DNA of 32,141 nucleotides from Pseudorhizobium xiangyangii (GTDB lineage: Bacteria; Pseudomonadota; Alphaproteobacteria; Rhizobiales; Rhizobiaceae): the NCBI RefSeq assembly GCF_020531965.1, contig NZ_JAJAWH010000035.1, positions 1 to 32,141 on the forward strand, given 5' to 3'. Shown in pieces: positions 8,483 to 16,989 of the stretch. Under the pieces are notes generated by a model. That model worked only from the letters and a program-made list of their open reading frames with translations, was not told the origin of the DNA and searched no databases. Each line of letters opens with the position of its first letter. Positions within the stretch are counted from its first letter, which is position 1. The translations under genes and the position numbers were made by a program.

Positions 8483-8497
8483 TGGCACGCCAATTGC
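8483..8497 (+). promoter_or_regulatory. Sigma-54 (RpoN) promoter of the narK-nirBD-nasA-cysG operon
   Basis: TGGCAC-N5-TTGC matches the -24/-12 consensus fully, with GG at 8484-8485 and GC at 8496-8497 separated by 10 bp. The start of transcription would be about 8508, just before the leader hairpins. Upstream, TGCAC half-sites occur at 8381 and 8402, the region where NtrC would bind, but no full palindromic NtrC site is evident. A nitrogen-controlled enhancer protein is expected from the promoter class. Confidence 0.85.
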
Positions 8498-8530
8498 TTT
8501 TCTACTAGCAGGCCTTCGGGCCATGAATTC

Positions 8531-8566
8531 GGCGTCCAACGGTGGGCGCCCCCAGCAAAGCCGCTG
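8531..8566 (+). promoter_or_regulatory. ANTAR target: tandem hexaloop hairpins in the nas leader RNA
   Basis: Hairpin P1: 7-bp stem 8531-8537/8544-8550 (one U-G pair) closing the hexaloop AACGGU. Hairpin P2: 4-bp stem 8553-8556/8563-8566 closing the hexaloop AAAGCC. The two are separated by 2 nt. Both loops have A at position 1 and G at position 4, the pattern described for RNAs bound by ANTAR proteins. A GGCC-UUCG-GGCC hairpin at 8511-8522 precedes them, right at the predicted 5' end. The loop and 3' arm of P2 are the same bases as the 5' arm of the terminator that follows. Confidence 0.88.
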
Positions 8567-8626
8567 ATCAGGATCCTGCGCCAAACGGTCGAACCGTGCC
8601 GCGCTTACCTGGCCAGCGGCTTTTTT
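8557..8626 (+). terminator. Leader intrinsic terminator, alternative to ANTAR hairpin P2
   Basis: 5' arm 8557-8572 pairs with 3' arm 8608-8623: AAAGCCGCTG with CAGCGGCTTT and CAGG with CCTG, interrupted by a 2x2 internal mismatch. The U-run is 8621-8626. The large loop contains small palindromes (8569-8578; 8585-8597). Formation of P2 removes 8557-8566 from this stem, so NasT binding should allow read-through into narK. Confidence 0.88.
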
Positions 8627-8678
8627 GTTTTCAACCCCAAGATGGATCGGCACGACGTTGTCGGGCCACGGAGAAGCC

Positions 8679-9914
8679 ATGTCCGAGCACAAGAAGCCTC
8701 TGTCCGCCGGCGAACCCGCAATCGCCCTTTTCTCGTCAACCTTCGCCTTCACCATCTGCTTCGCTGTCTGGACGATCTTCGCGATCATTGGCCTTCGCAT
8801 CAAGGATGACCTTGGCCTTAGCGAAGCCCAGTTCGGCCTTCTCGTCGGCACGCCCATCCTCACTGGCTCGCTCGTGCGCATCGTGCTGGGCGTCTGGACG
8901 ACGCGTTACGGTGGTCGCCTTGTCTACACGCTGACCATGCTGGCGGCAGCGGTCGCCACCTTCCTGCTTTCCTATGCCACGACCTTTCCGCAAATGCTGC
9001 TTGCGGGCCTCGGCGTGGGGCTGGCCGGCGGGTCGTTCGCAGTGGGCGTTGCCTATATTTCGCCCTTCTTCCCGCCACAGAAGCAGGGGACGGTACTGGG
9101 CATTTTCGGCGCGGGCAATGTCGGTGCTGCCGTCACCAAATTCGCCGCCCCGTTCGTGCTCATCGCCTGGGGCTGGGAGGCGGTCGCGCAGATCTGGGCG
9201 GTGGTCCTCGCGATGACCGCCATCATCTTCTGGTTCACGACAACCGACGATCCGACCTTTCGCGCTCGCCGCGAGGGCAAGGCTCCACAACGCAGCCTCG
9301 CCCAGGAATTCGCACCATTGAAGAATGCGCAGGTCTGGCGTTTCTCGCTCTACTATTTCTTCGCATTCGGCGGGTTTGTCGCCCTCTCACTCTGGCTGCC
9401 GCGTTACCTTGTCGGCGTCTACGGCTTTGATATCGCCGCCGCTGGAATGATCGCCGCTGCCTATTCCATCCCCGGCAGCATCTTCCGTGCCTTTGGCGGC
9501 ATGCTTTCGGACAGAAAGGGGGCGCGCAGCGTCATGTACTGGATGTTCGGCGTGTCGGCGGTTGCGACGCTCATCCTGTCACTTCCGGCAGGCGTCACGC
9601 CTGCGATCTTCATCCTCGTCGTCTTCGTGCTCGGTTTTGTCATGAGCCTCGGGAAGGCGGCCGTCTACAAGCACATCCCCGCATACTATCCGGACAGTGT
9701 CGGCGCCGTCGGCGGCGTTGTCGGCATGGTCGGAGGACTCGGTGGCTTCGTGCTGCCAATCGCATTCGGCCTCCTGAAGGACGTTACGGGCCTCTGGTCG
9801 AGTTGCTTCCTCCTCCTCTTTGCCGTCGTCGCAGTCTCGCTGGTGTGGATGCACATGTCGATCAAGCAGATGGACCGTCGCGGGCTTTCCGTATCCGCCG
9901 TCGCCGCCACCTGA
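8679..9914 (+). CDS. narK: Nitrate/nitrite transporter, NarK/NNP type (major facilitator)
   Basis: About 411 residues with 12 predicted membrane helices. The nitrate-signature GIFGAGNVGAAVTKF near residue 145 and the MFS loop motif FGGMLSDRKGARS in the second half identify the nitrate/nitrite porter family. The start MSEHKKPLSAGEP at 8679 is preferred because GGAGAAG lies 4 bp upstream; an in-frame start at 8625 would fall within the terminator U-run. It is the first gene after the regulated leader, so it is the primary nitrate uptake step of the locus. No nrtABC transporter is present. nirB follows 18 bp after its stop. Confidence 0.92.
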   Translation: MSEHKKPLSAGEPAIALFSSTFAFTICFAVWTIFAIIGLRIKDDLGLSEAQFGLLVGTPILTGSLVRIVLGVWTTRYGGRLVYTLTMLAAAVATFLLSYATTFPQMLLAGLGVGLAGGSFAVGVAYISPFFPPQKQGTVLGIFGAGNVGAAVTKFAAPFVLIAWGWEAVAQIWAVVLAMTAIIFWFTTTDDPTFRARREGKAPQRSLAQEFAPLKNAQVWRFSLYYFFAFGGFVALSLWLPRYLVGVYGFDIAAAGMIAAAYSIPGSIFRAFGGMLSDRKGARSVMYWMFGVSAVATLILSLPAGVTPAIFILVVFVLGFVMSLGKAAVYKHIPAYYPDSVGAVGGVVGMVGGLGGFVLPIAFGLLKDVTGLWSSCFLLLFAVVAVSLVWMHMSIKQMDRRGLSVSAVAAT

Positions 9915-9932
9915 TCAAAAGGAATAGGGAAT

Positions 9933-12383
9933 ATGACCGAGAAACTCGTCATCATCGGTAACGGCATGGCGCCGGGACGTATGCTGGAACACCTGTTCGA
10001 GAAGGCGCCTGGCACGTACCAGGTTACGATTTTCAACGCCGAACCGCGTGTCAACTACGATCGCATCATGCTCTCCCCGGTTCTATCCGGTGAGAAGGAC
10101 TACGAAGAGATCATCATCCACGGCGACGGCTGGTACATCAAGCACGGCATCACACTCTACAAGGGCCACAAGATCGTCGAAATCGACCGGACCAGAAAGA
10201 CGGTCACATCCGACCACGGCGTTACCGAGTCCTATGACAGACTGGTGATCGCCACGGGGTCGGTACCGTTCATCATCCCGGTACCAGGCAAGGACCTGCG
10301 CGGCGTCATCACCTATCGCGACCTCGACGACGTGCAGGCGATGCTGCTTGCCGCCCAATCACGCGAGAAGGCAGTCGTCATCGGTGGCGGCCTGCTCGGA
10401 CTTGAAGCCGCAGCCGGTCTGGCAAGCCGCGGCATGGATGTCACCGTGCTGCACGTCATGCCGACGCTGATGGAACGCCAGCTCGATCCGGCAGCCGGAT
10501 ACCTTTTGCAAAAGGCGGTGGAGGAGCGCGGCATCAAGGTCATCTGCAAGGCCAATACCAAGGCCATAGTCGGCGATGGCAAGGTTGAGGGCATCGAGCT
10601 GGACGACGGCCGGATCATCCCGGCGACGCTCGTCGTCATGGCGGTCGGCATTCGCCCCAGCGTCGGGCTCGCCAAGGATGCGGGGCTCGCCATCAACCGC
10701 GGCATCGTCGTCGATCACGGAATGCAGACATCGGATGGCAGCATCATGGCACTGGGTGAATGCGCCGAGGTCGACGGGCAGGTCTATGGCCTTGTCGCTC
10801 CGCTTTACGAGATGGCGCGTGTCGCCGCATCCCACCTTTCCGGCGACCGCTCGGCCAGTTTCGTCCATTCCGATACACCCACCAAGCTCAAGGTAACAGG
10901 CATCGAGCTCTTCTCGCTTGGAGACTTCACCGACGGTGACGACCGCGAGGAGATCGTGCTGCGCGACGCGTCCGCCGGCATCTACAAGCGTCTGGTACTG
11001 AAGGAAAACCGGATCATCGGCACGGTTCTTTACGGTGAGACCTCCGATGGCGCATGGTTCAACGACCTGAAGAAGAAGGCGACCGACATCTCCGAGATGC
11101 GGGAGACCCTGATTTTTGGACAGGCCTACCAAGGAGGGTCCCCGCTGGACCCTATGGCGGCCGTTGCAGCCTTGCCGGATGATGCAGAAATCTGCGGCTG
11201 CAACGGCGTCTGCAAGGGCAAAATCACCTCAACGATTACGGCGAAGGGCCTCACCTCGCTGGACGAAGTCCGGGCACATACCAAGGCTTCCGCCTCCTGC
11301 GGCTCCTGTACCGGGCTCGTTGAGCAGCTTATGACGCTCACACTTGGCGACACCTACAGCCCTGCTGCAGTTCAGCCGATGTGCGGCTGTACCGAGCTTG
11401 GCCATGACGATGTGCGCCGTCTCATCAAGGCGAAGGGGCTGAAGGCAATTCCGGCCGTCATGCAGGAGCTGGAATGGAAAACCTCGTGCGGCTGCGCCAA
11501 ATGCCGCCCGGCGCTTAACTACTATCTCGTCTGCGACTGGCCCGACGAATATGCCGACGACTATCAATCCCGCTTCATCAACGAGCGTGTCCACGCCAAC
11601 ATCCAAAAGGACGGCACCTATTCCGTCGTGCCGCGCATGTGGGGCGGCGTCACCAATGCAAACGAACTGCGCACCATCGCCGATGTCGTCGACAAGTTCG
11701 AGATCCCGCTTGTCAAGGTCACCGGCGGCCAACGCATCGACCTTCTCGGCATTGAGAAGGAAGACCTGCCGGCCGTCTGGGCCGACCTTGGACAGGCCGG
11801 CTTCGTCTCCGGCCAGGCCTATGCCAAGGGTCTTCGCACGGTAAAGACCTGCGTCGGCTCAAACTGGTGCCGTTTCGGCACCCAGGACTCCACCGGCCTT
11901 GGCATCCGCATCGAGAAATTCATGTGGGGGTCGTGGACGCCTGCCAAGCTGAAGCTGGCGGTCTCCGGCTGTCCCCGCAACTGTGCCGAGGCGACCTGCA
12001 AGGATATCGGGGTGATCTGCGTCGATTCAGGCTTTGAGATCCATTTTGCAGGCGCGGCCGGTCTCGACATCAAGGGCACCGAGGTCCTCGGTCTCGTCAG
12101 GACCGAGGACGAGGCGCTGGAGCATATCGTAGCGCTGACACAGATGTATCGCGAGCAGGCCCGGTATCTAGAGCGCATCTACAAATGGGCCAAGCGCATC
12201 GGGCTCGACGAGATCCGTCGCCAGATCATGGATGATGCGGACAAGCGCAAGGCCTATTACGCCAGCTTCGTCTTTTCCCAAAAATTTGCCCAGGTCGACC
12301 CCTGGTCGGAACGCGTTTCCGGCAAGGACAAACACGAGTTCAAGCCGATGGCGACGGTCGGTTTCAGCCAGGCAGCGGAGTGA
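9933..12383 (+). CDS. nirB: Assimilatory nitrite reductase [NAD(P)H], large subunit NirB
   Basis: An 816-residue cytoplasmic enzyme that reduces nitrite to ammonium. Domains in order: FAD/NAD(P)H oxidoreductase (KLVIIGNGMAPGRM at the start; VVIGGGLLGLEAAAGL near 150), a BFD-like [2Fe-2S] region with C421/C423, C427, C456 and C459, a second similar cysteine region around 480-530 (MCGC...SCGCAKC), a ferredoxin-like sulfite/nitrite reductase half-domain near 555-615, and the siroheme/[4Fe-4S] domain with ligands C640, C646, C680 and C684 (TCVGSNWC, CPRNC). Length and ligands are complete. A good AAGGAATAGGGA site precedes the ATG. It needs siroheme, supplied by cysG in the same operon, and works with NirD, whose start overlaps the end of this gene region. 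Confidence 0.96.
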   Translation: MTEKLVIIGNGMAPGRMLEHLFEKAPGTYQVTIFNAEPRVNYDRIMLSPVLSGEKDYEEIIIHGDGWYIKHGITLYKGHKIVEIDRTRKTVTSDHGVTESYDRLVIATGSVPFIIPVPGKDLRGVITYRDLDDVQAMLLAAQSREKAVVIGGGLLGLEAAAGLASRGMDVTVLHVMPTLMERQLDPAAGYLLQKAVEERGIKVICKANTKAIVGDGKVEGIELDDGRIIPATLVVMAVGIRPSVGLAKDAGLAINRGIVVDHGMQTSDGSIMALGECAEVDGQVYGLVAPLYEMARVAASHLSGDRSASFVHSDTPTKLKVTGIELFSLGDFTDGDDREEIVLRDASAGIYKRLVLKENRIIGTVLYGETSDGAWFNDLKKKATDISEMRETLIFGQAYQGGSPLDPMAAVAALPDDAEICGCNGVCKGKITSTITAKGLTSLDEVRAHTKASASCGSCTGLVEQLMTLTLGDTYSPAAVQPMCGCTELGHDDVRRLIKAKGLKAIPAVMQELEWKTSCGCAKCRPALNYYLVCDWPDEYADDYQSRFINERVHANIQKDGTYSVVPRMWGGVTNANELRTIADVVDKFEIPLVKVTGGQRIDLLGIEKEDLPAVWADLGQAGFVSGQAYAKGLRTVKTCVGSNWCRFGTQDSTGLGIRIEKFMWGSWTPAKLKLAVSGCPRNCAEATCKDIGVICVDSGFEIHFAGAAGLDIKGTEVLGLVRTEDEALEHIVALTQMYREQARYLERIYKWAKRIGLDEIRRQIMDDADKRKAYYASFVFSQKFAQVDPWSERVSGKDKHEFKPMATVGFSQAAE

Positions 12384-12385
12384 AA

Positions 12386-12721
12386 ATGGACATGAACTGG
12401 CATCAAATCGGCAGAATCGAAGACATCCCACTGCGCGGCGCTCGCTGCGTGAGCACACCACAGGGTAAGATTGGCGTGTTTCGCACAGCCGAGAACGAGG
12501 TCTTTGCCATCGAAGACCACTGCCCGCACAAGGGTGGACCGCTGACGCAGGGGATCGTGCATGGAAAGGCCGTGACTTGCCCATTGCACAACTGGGTGAT
12601 TTCTCTCGAGACCGGCAAAGCGCTCGGCGCTGACGCAGGCGTGGTAAAAACGATCCCGATCCGCAACGAGAACGGCGTCCTGTCCATAGCCCTTGAAAGC
12701 CTCCTGATGGCGGCCGAATAG
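12386..12721 (+). CDS. nirD: Assimilatory nitrite reductase, small subunit NirD (Rieske-type)
   Basis: A 111-residue Rieske-fold protein. The full [2Fe-2S] ligand set is visible: C-P-H in DHCPHKGGPL and C-P-L-H in TCPLHNW, so it can hold a cluster, unlike some NirD proteins that keep the fold but not the ligands. Start chosen at ATG 12386 because GGAG lies 5 bp upstream, inside the last codons of nirB; GTG 12380 and ATG 12392 are also in frame. It partners NirB and ends 1 bp before the nasA start codon. Confidence 0.92.
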   Translation: MDMNWHQIGRIEDIPLRGARCVSTPQGKIGVFRTAENEVFAIEDHCPHKGGPLTQGIVHGKAVTCPLHNWVISLETGKALGADAGVVKTIPIRNENGVLSIALESLLMAAE

Positions 12722-12722
12722 G

Positions 12723-15404
12723 ATGGAGACGGAGGTCAAGACAACCTGCCCCTATTGTGGCGTCGGCTGTGGTGTCGTCGCAAAGATCGCAAAAGACGGA
12801 ACTGTTTCCGTCAGGGGTGATGCAGACCATCCGGCCAACTATGGCCGGCTCTGTTCCAAGGGATCGGCACTTGGCGAAACGGTCGATCTCGACGGTCGCA
12901 TCCTCCACCCGCAGATCGATGGTCGGCAGGCGCAATGGGATGAGGCGCTCGATTTGGTGGCACAGCAGTTCTCCACAGCCATTGCCGAGCACGGGCCGGA
13001 CTCCGTCGCCTTCTACGTTTCCGGACAACTCCTGACTGAGGACTATTATGTCGCCAACAAGCTGATGAAGGGGTTCATCGGCTCGGCCAACATCGACACC
13101 AATTCGCGGCTTTGCATGTCGTCCTCGGTGGCCGGCCATCGGCGCGCCTTCGGTTCTGACACTGTTCCGGGGGCATACGAGGACTTGGAGCTTGCCGATC
13201 TCGTCATCCTGACTGGTTCGAACCTCGCTTGGTGTCATCCGGTCATCTACCAGCGTATAGCCGCCGCCAAAGCTGCCCGTCCCGGTTTGAAGGTGGTCGT
13301 GATCGATCCACGTCGCACGATGACTGCCGATATCGCTGACCTGCATCTGGCGATCCGGCCCGATGGCGACGTGGCGCTTTTCAACGGCCTGCTTGCCCAC
13401 CTCGCAAAGAGCACGGCGATCGACGAGGACTATCTGGCCGCGCATACACTGGGTTTCGGCGAGGCCTTTACCGTCGCCAGCGCATTAAGTTTTGCCGACC
13501 TCATGGACAGGACCGGCCTCGACGCCAGCGAACTGCGCCAGTTCTTCGGTCTCTTCGAGCGAACCCCAAAGGTTGTGACCTGCTACAGCCAGGGCGTCAA
13601 TCAGTCGTCGTCGGGAACCGACAAGGTCAATGCCATCATCAACTGTCACCTGGCGACCGGCCGCATCGGTCGCCCGGGAATGGGGCCATTCTCGCTAACG
13701 GGACAGCCGAATGCTATGGGGGGGCGCGAGGTCGGCGGGCTCGCCAACATGCTCGCTGCCCACATGGCAATCGAGAGTACCACCGACCGCGCTCGGGTGC
13801 AGCGCTTCTGGAAATCGCCGACGATTGCGGCGCGTCCTGGCCTCAAGGCAGTCGACATGTTCGAGGCAGTGGCCGATGGCCGCATCAAGGCGCTCTGGAT
13901 CATGGCGACCAATCCAGTGGTGTCGATGCCAGACGCGGATGCGGTCGAGGCCGTGATCAAGGCCTGTCCATTCGTCGTCGTCTCAGACCTCCTGAAAATT
14001 ACCGACACGGCCCGACACGCGCATGTCCTGTTGCCTTCGTTCGGCTGGGGAGAAAAGGACGGCACGGTCACCAATTCCGAGCGCCGCATCTCGCGTCAGC
14101 GGCCATTCCAGCCGCCACCGGGCGAGGCCCGTGCAGACTGGTGGCAGCTTTCCGAAGTTGCTCGTCGCATGGGCTTTACGGGCTTCGCTTACGCCTCTCC
14201 AGCAGAGATCTTCGCAGAGCATGCCGCCCTGTCCGCCTACGAGAATGACGGCAGCCGCGATTTCGACATTGGCACCTGTACCGGTATCGAGCAGCATGCC
14301 TACGGGGCAATGCAGCCGTTCCAATGGCCGGCGCCTGGCGTCGATGGGTCGCCGCAGCTTGCCTCATCACAACCAGGCGAAACCACGCGGTTCTTTGCCA
14401 GTGGCGGCTTCTACCATCCCGATGGCCGAGCCCGTTTCGTCGCCGTCGTGCCGCCCGAGACGGACCGGACAACAGCCGGCCACCCTTTTACGCTCAACAC
14501 CGGCCGTATTCGCGACCAGTGGCATACGATGACGCGCACGGGGAAAAGCCCCCGCCTCTCCTCACACATCGCTGAACCCTTCGCTGAGCTTCATCCGCAC
14601 GACGCAATGGAAATCGGTATTGGCAATGCTGGACTCGTGGAGCTGGAAAATTCACACGGCAAAGTGGTGATTCGCGCGCTGATCACCGAACGCCAAGCGC
14701 GCGGCAACATCTTCGTGCCGATGCATTGGAACGACCAGTTCGCGGCGAAGGCCCGGATCAGCGCGCTCGTGCCACCACTGACAGACAAGGTCTCCGGCCA
14801 GCCCGCATCGAAGAACGTTGCCGTCGCCGCCCGCCCCTTCTCGGTCTCGTTCTACGGCTTCGCCGTGTCCGCAACCAAGCCGATAGCCCCACAGGCGGAC
14901 TACTGGGCGCTCGCCAAGGCCGAGGGCGGGTGGCGGATTGAGCTCGCGTTCATCGGCGACGCCGTTGACTGGACCGCGTGGTGCCGAGAAACGTTCGCCC
15001 TTCCCGGCTATGCCGAACCGCTCGGCTATGCCGATCACCAGACCGGAGACCTGCGGTTCGCCTTTTTCGATGGCGACCGCCTGCTTGCCGCCCTCTTCCT
15101 TGCTCGCGACCCAGTTGCCGTCGCCCGCAACTGGGCCGTTTCCCAGCTTTCCGCCGAGCATTGCAACCTGCGAAAGCGCTTTACGATCGTTGCCGGCCGT
15201 CCCGGCGCTGGCCGGCAGGATCCAGGAGCGACGGTCTGCTCCTGCTTTTCCGTTGGCGTCAACCAGATCGTTACGGCGGTTCGCGGCGGATGCCGCACGG
15301 TCGAGGCCGTCGGCAAGGAACTGAATGCCGGAACCAACTGCGGCTCATGCCGCGCAGAGATCAGGGGAATCATCGATGGATGTGTTGCAACCGCCGCGGA
15401 ATGA
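12723..15404 (+). CDS. nasA: Assimilatory nitrate reductase catalytic subunit with C-terminal BFD [2Fe-2S] domain
   Basis: An 893-residue molybdopterin oxidoreductase that reduces nitrate to nitrite. The N-terminal [4Fe-4S] motif uses C9, C12, C16 and C44 (TCPYCGVGC...RLCSKG). C131 in SRLCMSSSV is the expected Mo ligand of Nap/Nas-type enzymes. The bis-MGD-binding body (NPVVSMPDAD, WGEKDGTVTNSERRISRQR) is followed by the C-terminal dinucleotide-binding domain (LNTGRIRDQWHTMTRTG). A fused BFD-like domain at about 836-885 has C839, C841, C873 and C876. No signal peptide is present, so the enzyme is cytoplasmic. No separate electron-transfer subunit (NasC type) is encoded nearby; the extra cluster suggests an outside ferredoxin, flavodoxin or reductase as donor. 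Confidence 0.95.
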   Translation: METEVKTTCPYCGVGCGVVAKIAKDGTVSVRGDADHPANYGRLCSKGSALGETVDLDGRILHPQIDGRQAQWDEALDLVAQQFSTAIAEHGPDSVAFYVSGQLLTEDYYVANKLMKGFIGSANIDTNSRLCMSSSVAGHRRAFGSDTVPGAYEDLELADLVILTGSNLAWCHPVIYQRIAAAKAARPGLKVVVIDPRRTMTADIADLHLAIRPDGDVALFNGLLAHLAKSTAIDEDYLAAHTLGFGEAFTVASALSFADLMDRTGLDASELRQFFGLFERTPKVVTCYSQGVNQSSSGTDKVNAIINCHLATGRIGRPGMGPFSLTGQPNAMGGREVGGLANMLAAHMAIESTTDRARVQRFWKSPTIAARPGLKAVDMFEAVADGRIKALWIMATNPVVSMPDADAVEAVIKACPFVVVSDLLKITDTARHAHVLLPSFGWGEKDGTVTNSERRISRQRPFQPPPGEARADWWQLSEVARRMGFTGFAYASPAEIFAEHAALSAYENDGSRDFDIGTCTGIEQHAYGAMQPFQWPAPGVDGSPQLASSQPGETTRFFASGGFYHPDGRARFVAVVPPETDRTTAGHPFTLNTGRIRDQWHTMTRTGKSPRLSSHIAEPFAELHPHDAMEIGIGNAGLVELENSHGKVVIRALITERQARGNIFVPMHWNDQFAAKARISALVPPLTDKVSGQPASKNVAVAARPFSVSFYGFAVSATKPIAPQADYWALAKAEGGWRIELAFIGDAVDWTAWCRETFALPGYAEPLGYADHQTGDLRFAFFDGDRLLAALFLARDPVAVARNWAVSQLSAEHCNLRKRFTIVAGRPGAGRQDPGATVCSCFSVGVNQIVTAVRGGCRTVEAVGKELNAGTNCGSCRAEIRGIIDGCVATAAE

Positions 15405-16989
15405 CAGTCCTGCCCGTATGGAGCCGCTCGCTAAACTGCCTGTCTTCTGGTCGCTGGACGGCAAGCGGGTCGTAATCGCCGGCGGATCAGATGCCGCAGC
15501 CTGGAAAGCCGAGTTACTGGCAGCCTGCGGGGCCGAAGTGCATGTTTATGCTGAAGAGCTTTCTGAGGCCTTTGCCAAATTGATCTTGGATAAGAGGCTA
15601 TCCATCAATACCCCCTTTTCCCCGCAGTTGGCGAGAAGGGACGTGGTGTCTGGGGAAGCGGATCTAAACCTCGAGAAGCATCACCGTGCAGTCCGGGCGA
15701 GAGTCAAAGATGAATCCAGTCGCGGTTGCTACGTTCACCACCAAAGTGCATGGTCCGCGGACAGCTTCACAGGTGTCGCACTAGCCATCGCCGACTGTGA
15801 GGAAGAGGAAGAAGCCAGATGCTTCTTCAGGGCCGCACAGGCGGCCGGTGTACCCGTCAATGTCATCGACAAGCCCGCATTGTGCCAGTTCCAGTTTGGT
15901 TCGATCGTCAACCGCTCGCCGGTCGTCGTCGCCATTTCGACCGACGGGGCCGCCCCCATCCTGGCGCAAGCAATCCGCCGCAGGATCGAGACGCTTCTGC
16001 CGCGAAGCCTGAAGGCCTGGGCATCCCTCGCCCAGGCCATTCGCGATAGCGTCAATACCCGACTGGCCACTGGCCAACAGCGACGCGCCTTCTGGGAACG
16101 CTTCGTCGATCGCGCCTTCATGGGTATGAACACGCCGGAAGAGGATATTGCCGGGGCGCTTCTTGCTGATGCCGAGAGCATTGCGAAAAGGCCCACCAGC
16201 GGCCACGTCACACTCGTCGGCGCAGGTCCAGGCGACGCCGAACTCCTGACGCTGAAGGCTGTCCGCGCCCTTCAGGCCGCCGACGTCATCCTGTTCGACG
16301 ACCTCGTGTCGGATGAGGTGCTGGAACTCGCCCGCCGTGAGGCCAAGCGCATGCTCGTCGGAAAACGCGGCGGGCGCGCCAGTTGCCGCCAGGAGGACAT
16401 CAACGCCATGATGGTGAAGCTCGCCAGAGCCGGAAAGCGGGTCGTTCGCCTCAAATCCGGCGATCCGATGATCTTTGGCCGGGCCGGCGAGGAGATCGCC
16501 CATCTCGACCGTGAGAACATTCCTGTCGACGTTGTTCCGGGCATTACGGCCGCAAGTGCCATGGCATCACAGCTCGGCATTTCGCTGACTCACCGCGATC
16601 ATGCCCAGTCCGTCCGCTTCATCACCGGCCATTCCCGCCAAGGCGGATTGCCGGCCGATGTCGACTGGCGCTCCGTCGCCGATCCGAACACGACAACTGT
16701 GTTCTACATGGGTGGCCGCACCGCATCCCTTATCGCAGAACGGCTGACCGCCGAAGGCCTGCGACCGTCTACACCTGTGGTCGTCATGAGCGATGTCAGC
16801 CGCCCAAGCCAGCACGAATGGCGAGGAGACCTTGCCGCATTGTCCGAAGGTATCCGCAAGGTTGGTTACGACAACCCGGTCCTGATCGCGATCGGCAGTG
16901 CCCTTGCGGCTCGTCCGGGCATCTGCGCCGGGACAGGGTGTGACGGCTTCGCCGAACACCGTTTCCGTGCGGAGGTAGGTAGTCGATGA
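15376..16989 (+). CDS. cysG: CysG, trifunctional siroheme synthase (with internal insertion)
   Basis: About 537 residues. The N-terminal half is the precorrin-2 dehydrogenase/sirohydrochlorin ferrochelatase (PVFWSLDGKRVVIAGGSDAAAWKAELL, VPVNVIDKPALCQFQFGSIVNRSPVVVAIST). The C-terminal half, from about residue 275, is the uroporphyrinogen-III methyltransferase (GHVTLVGAGPGDAELLTLKAVRAL, LKSGDPMIFGRAGEE, VVPGITAASA). It makes the siroheme needed by NirB. The start at 15376 has AGGGG 8 bp upstream and overlaps nasA by 29 bp; ATG 15418, just after the nasA stop, is the other candidate and would remove the non-homologous first residues. Between the LSEAFAKL and CYVHHQSAW segments about 47 residues are inserted that have no counterpart in CysG as I know it; see the separate repeat entry. 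Confidence 0.93.
   Translation: MDVLQPPRNDSPARMEPLAKLPVFWSLDGKRVVIAGGSDAAAWKAELLAACGAEVHVYAEELSEAFAKLILDKRLSINTPFSPQLARRDVVSGEADLNLEKHHRAVRARVKDESSRGCYVHHQSAWSADSFTGVALAIADCEEEEEARCFFRAAQAAGVPVNVIDKPALCQFQFGSIVNRSPVVVAISTDGAAPILAQAIRRRIETLLPRSLKAWASLAQAIRDSVNTRLATGQQRRAFWERFVDRAFMGMNTPEEDIAGALLADAESIAKRPTSGHVTLVGAGPGDAELLTLKAVRALQAADVILFDDLVSDEVLELARREAKRMLVGKRGGRASCRQEDINAMMVKLARAGKRVVRLKSGDPMIFGRAGEEIAHLDRENIPVDVVPGITAASAMASQLGISLTHRDHAQSVRFITGHSRQGGLPADVDWRSVADPNTTTVFYMGGRTASLIAERLTAEGLRPSTPVVVMSDVSRPSQHEWRGDLAALSEGIRKVGYDNPVLIAIGSALAARPGICAGTGCDGFAEHRFRAEVGSR
15583..15723 (+). repeat. Probable palindromic repeat element inserted in frame within cysG
   Basis: This stretch of about 141 bp has no counterpart in CysG proteins such as that of E. 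coli. It contains CCCTTTTCCCCGC (15613-15625) facing GCGAGAAGGG (15631-15640), an imperfect palindrome like the CCTTCTCCCCGC/GCGGGGAGAAGG arms common in rhizobial intergenic mosaic repeats (RIME-like). Its length is a multiple of three and it has no stop in the cysG frame. The boundaries are approximate, set by where the family homology stops and resumes. Confidence 0.6.

Noticed and set aside
10359-11132. Minus-strand open frame inside nirB
   Set aside because: It is an antisense shadow of a strongly conserved gene; composition and lack of motifs argue against coding.
12168-13445. 425-codon minus-strand open frame across nirB-nirD-nasA
   Set aside because: It spans three real genes on the other strand and resembles no known protein.
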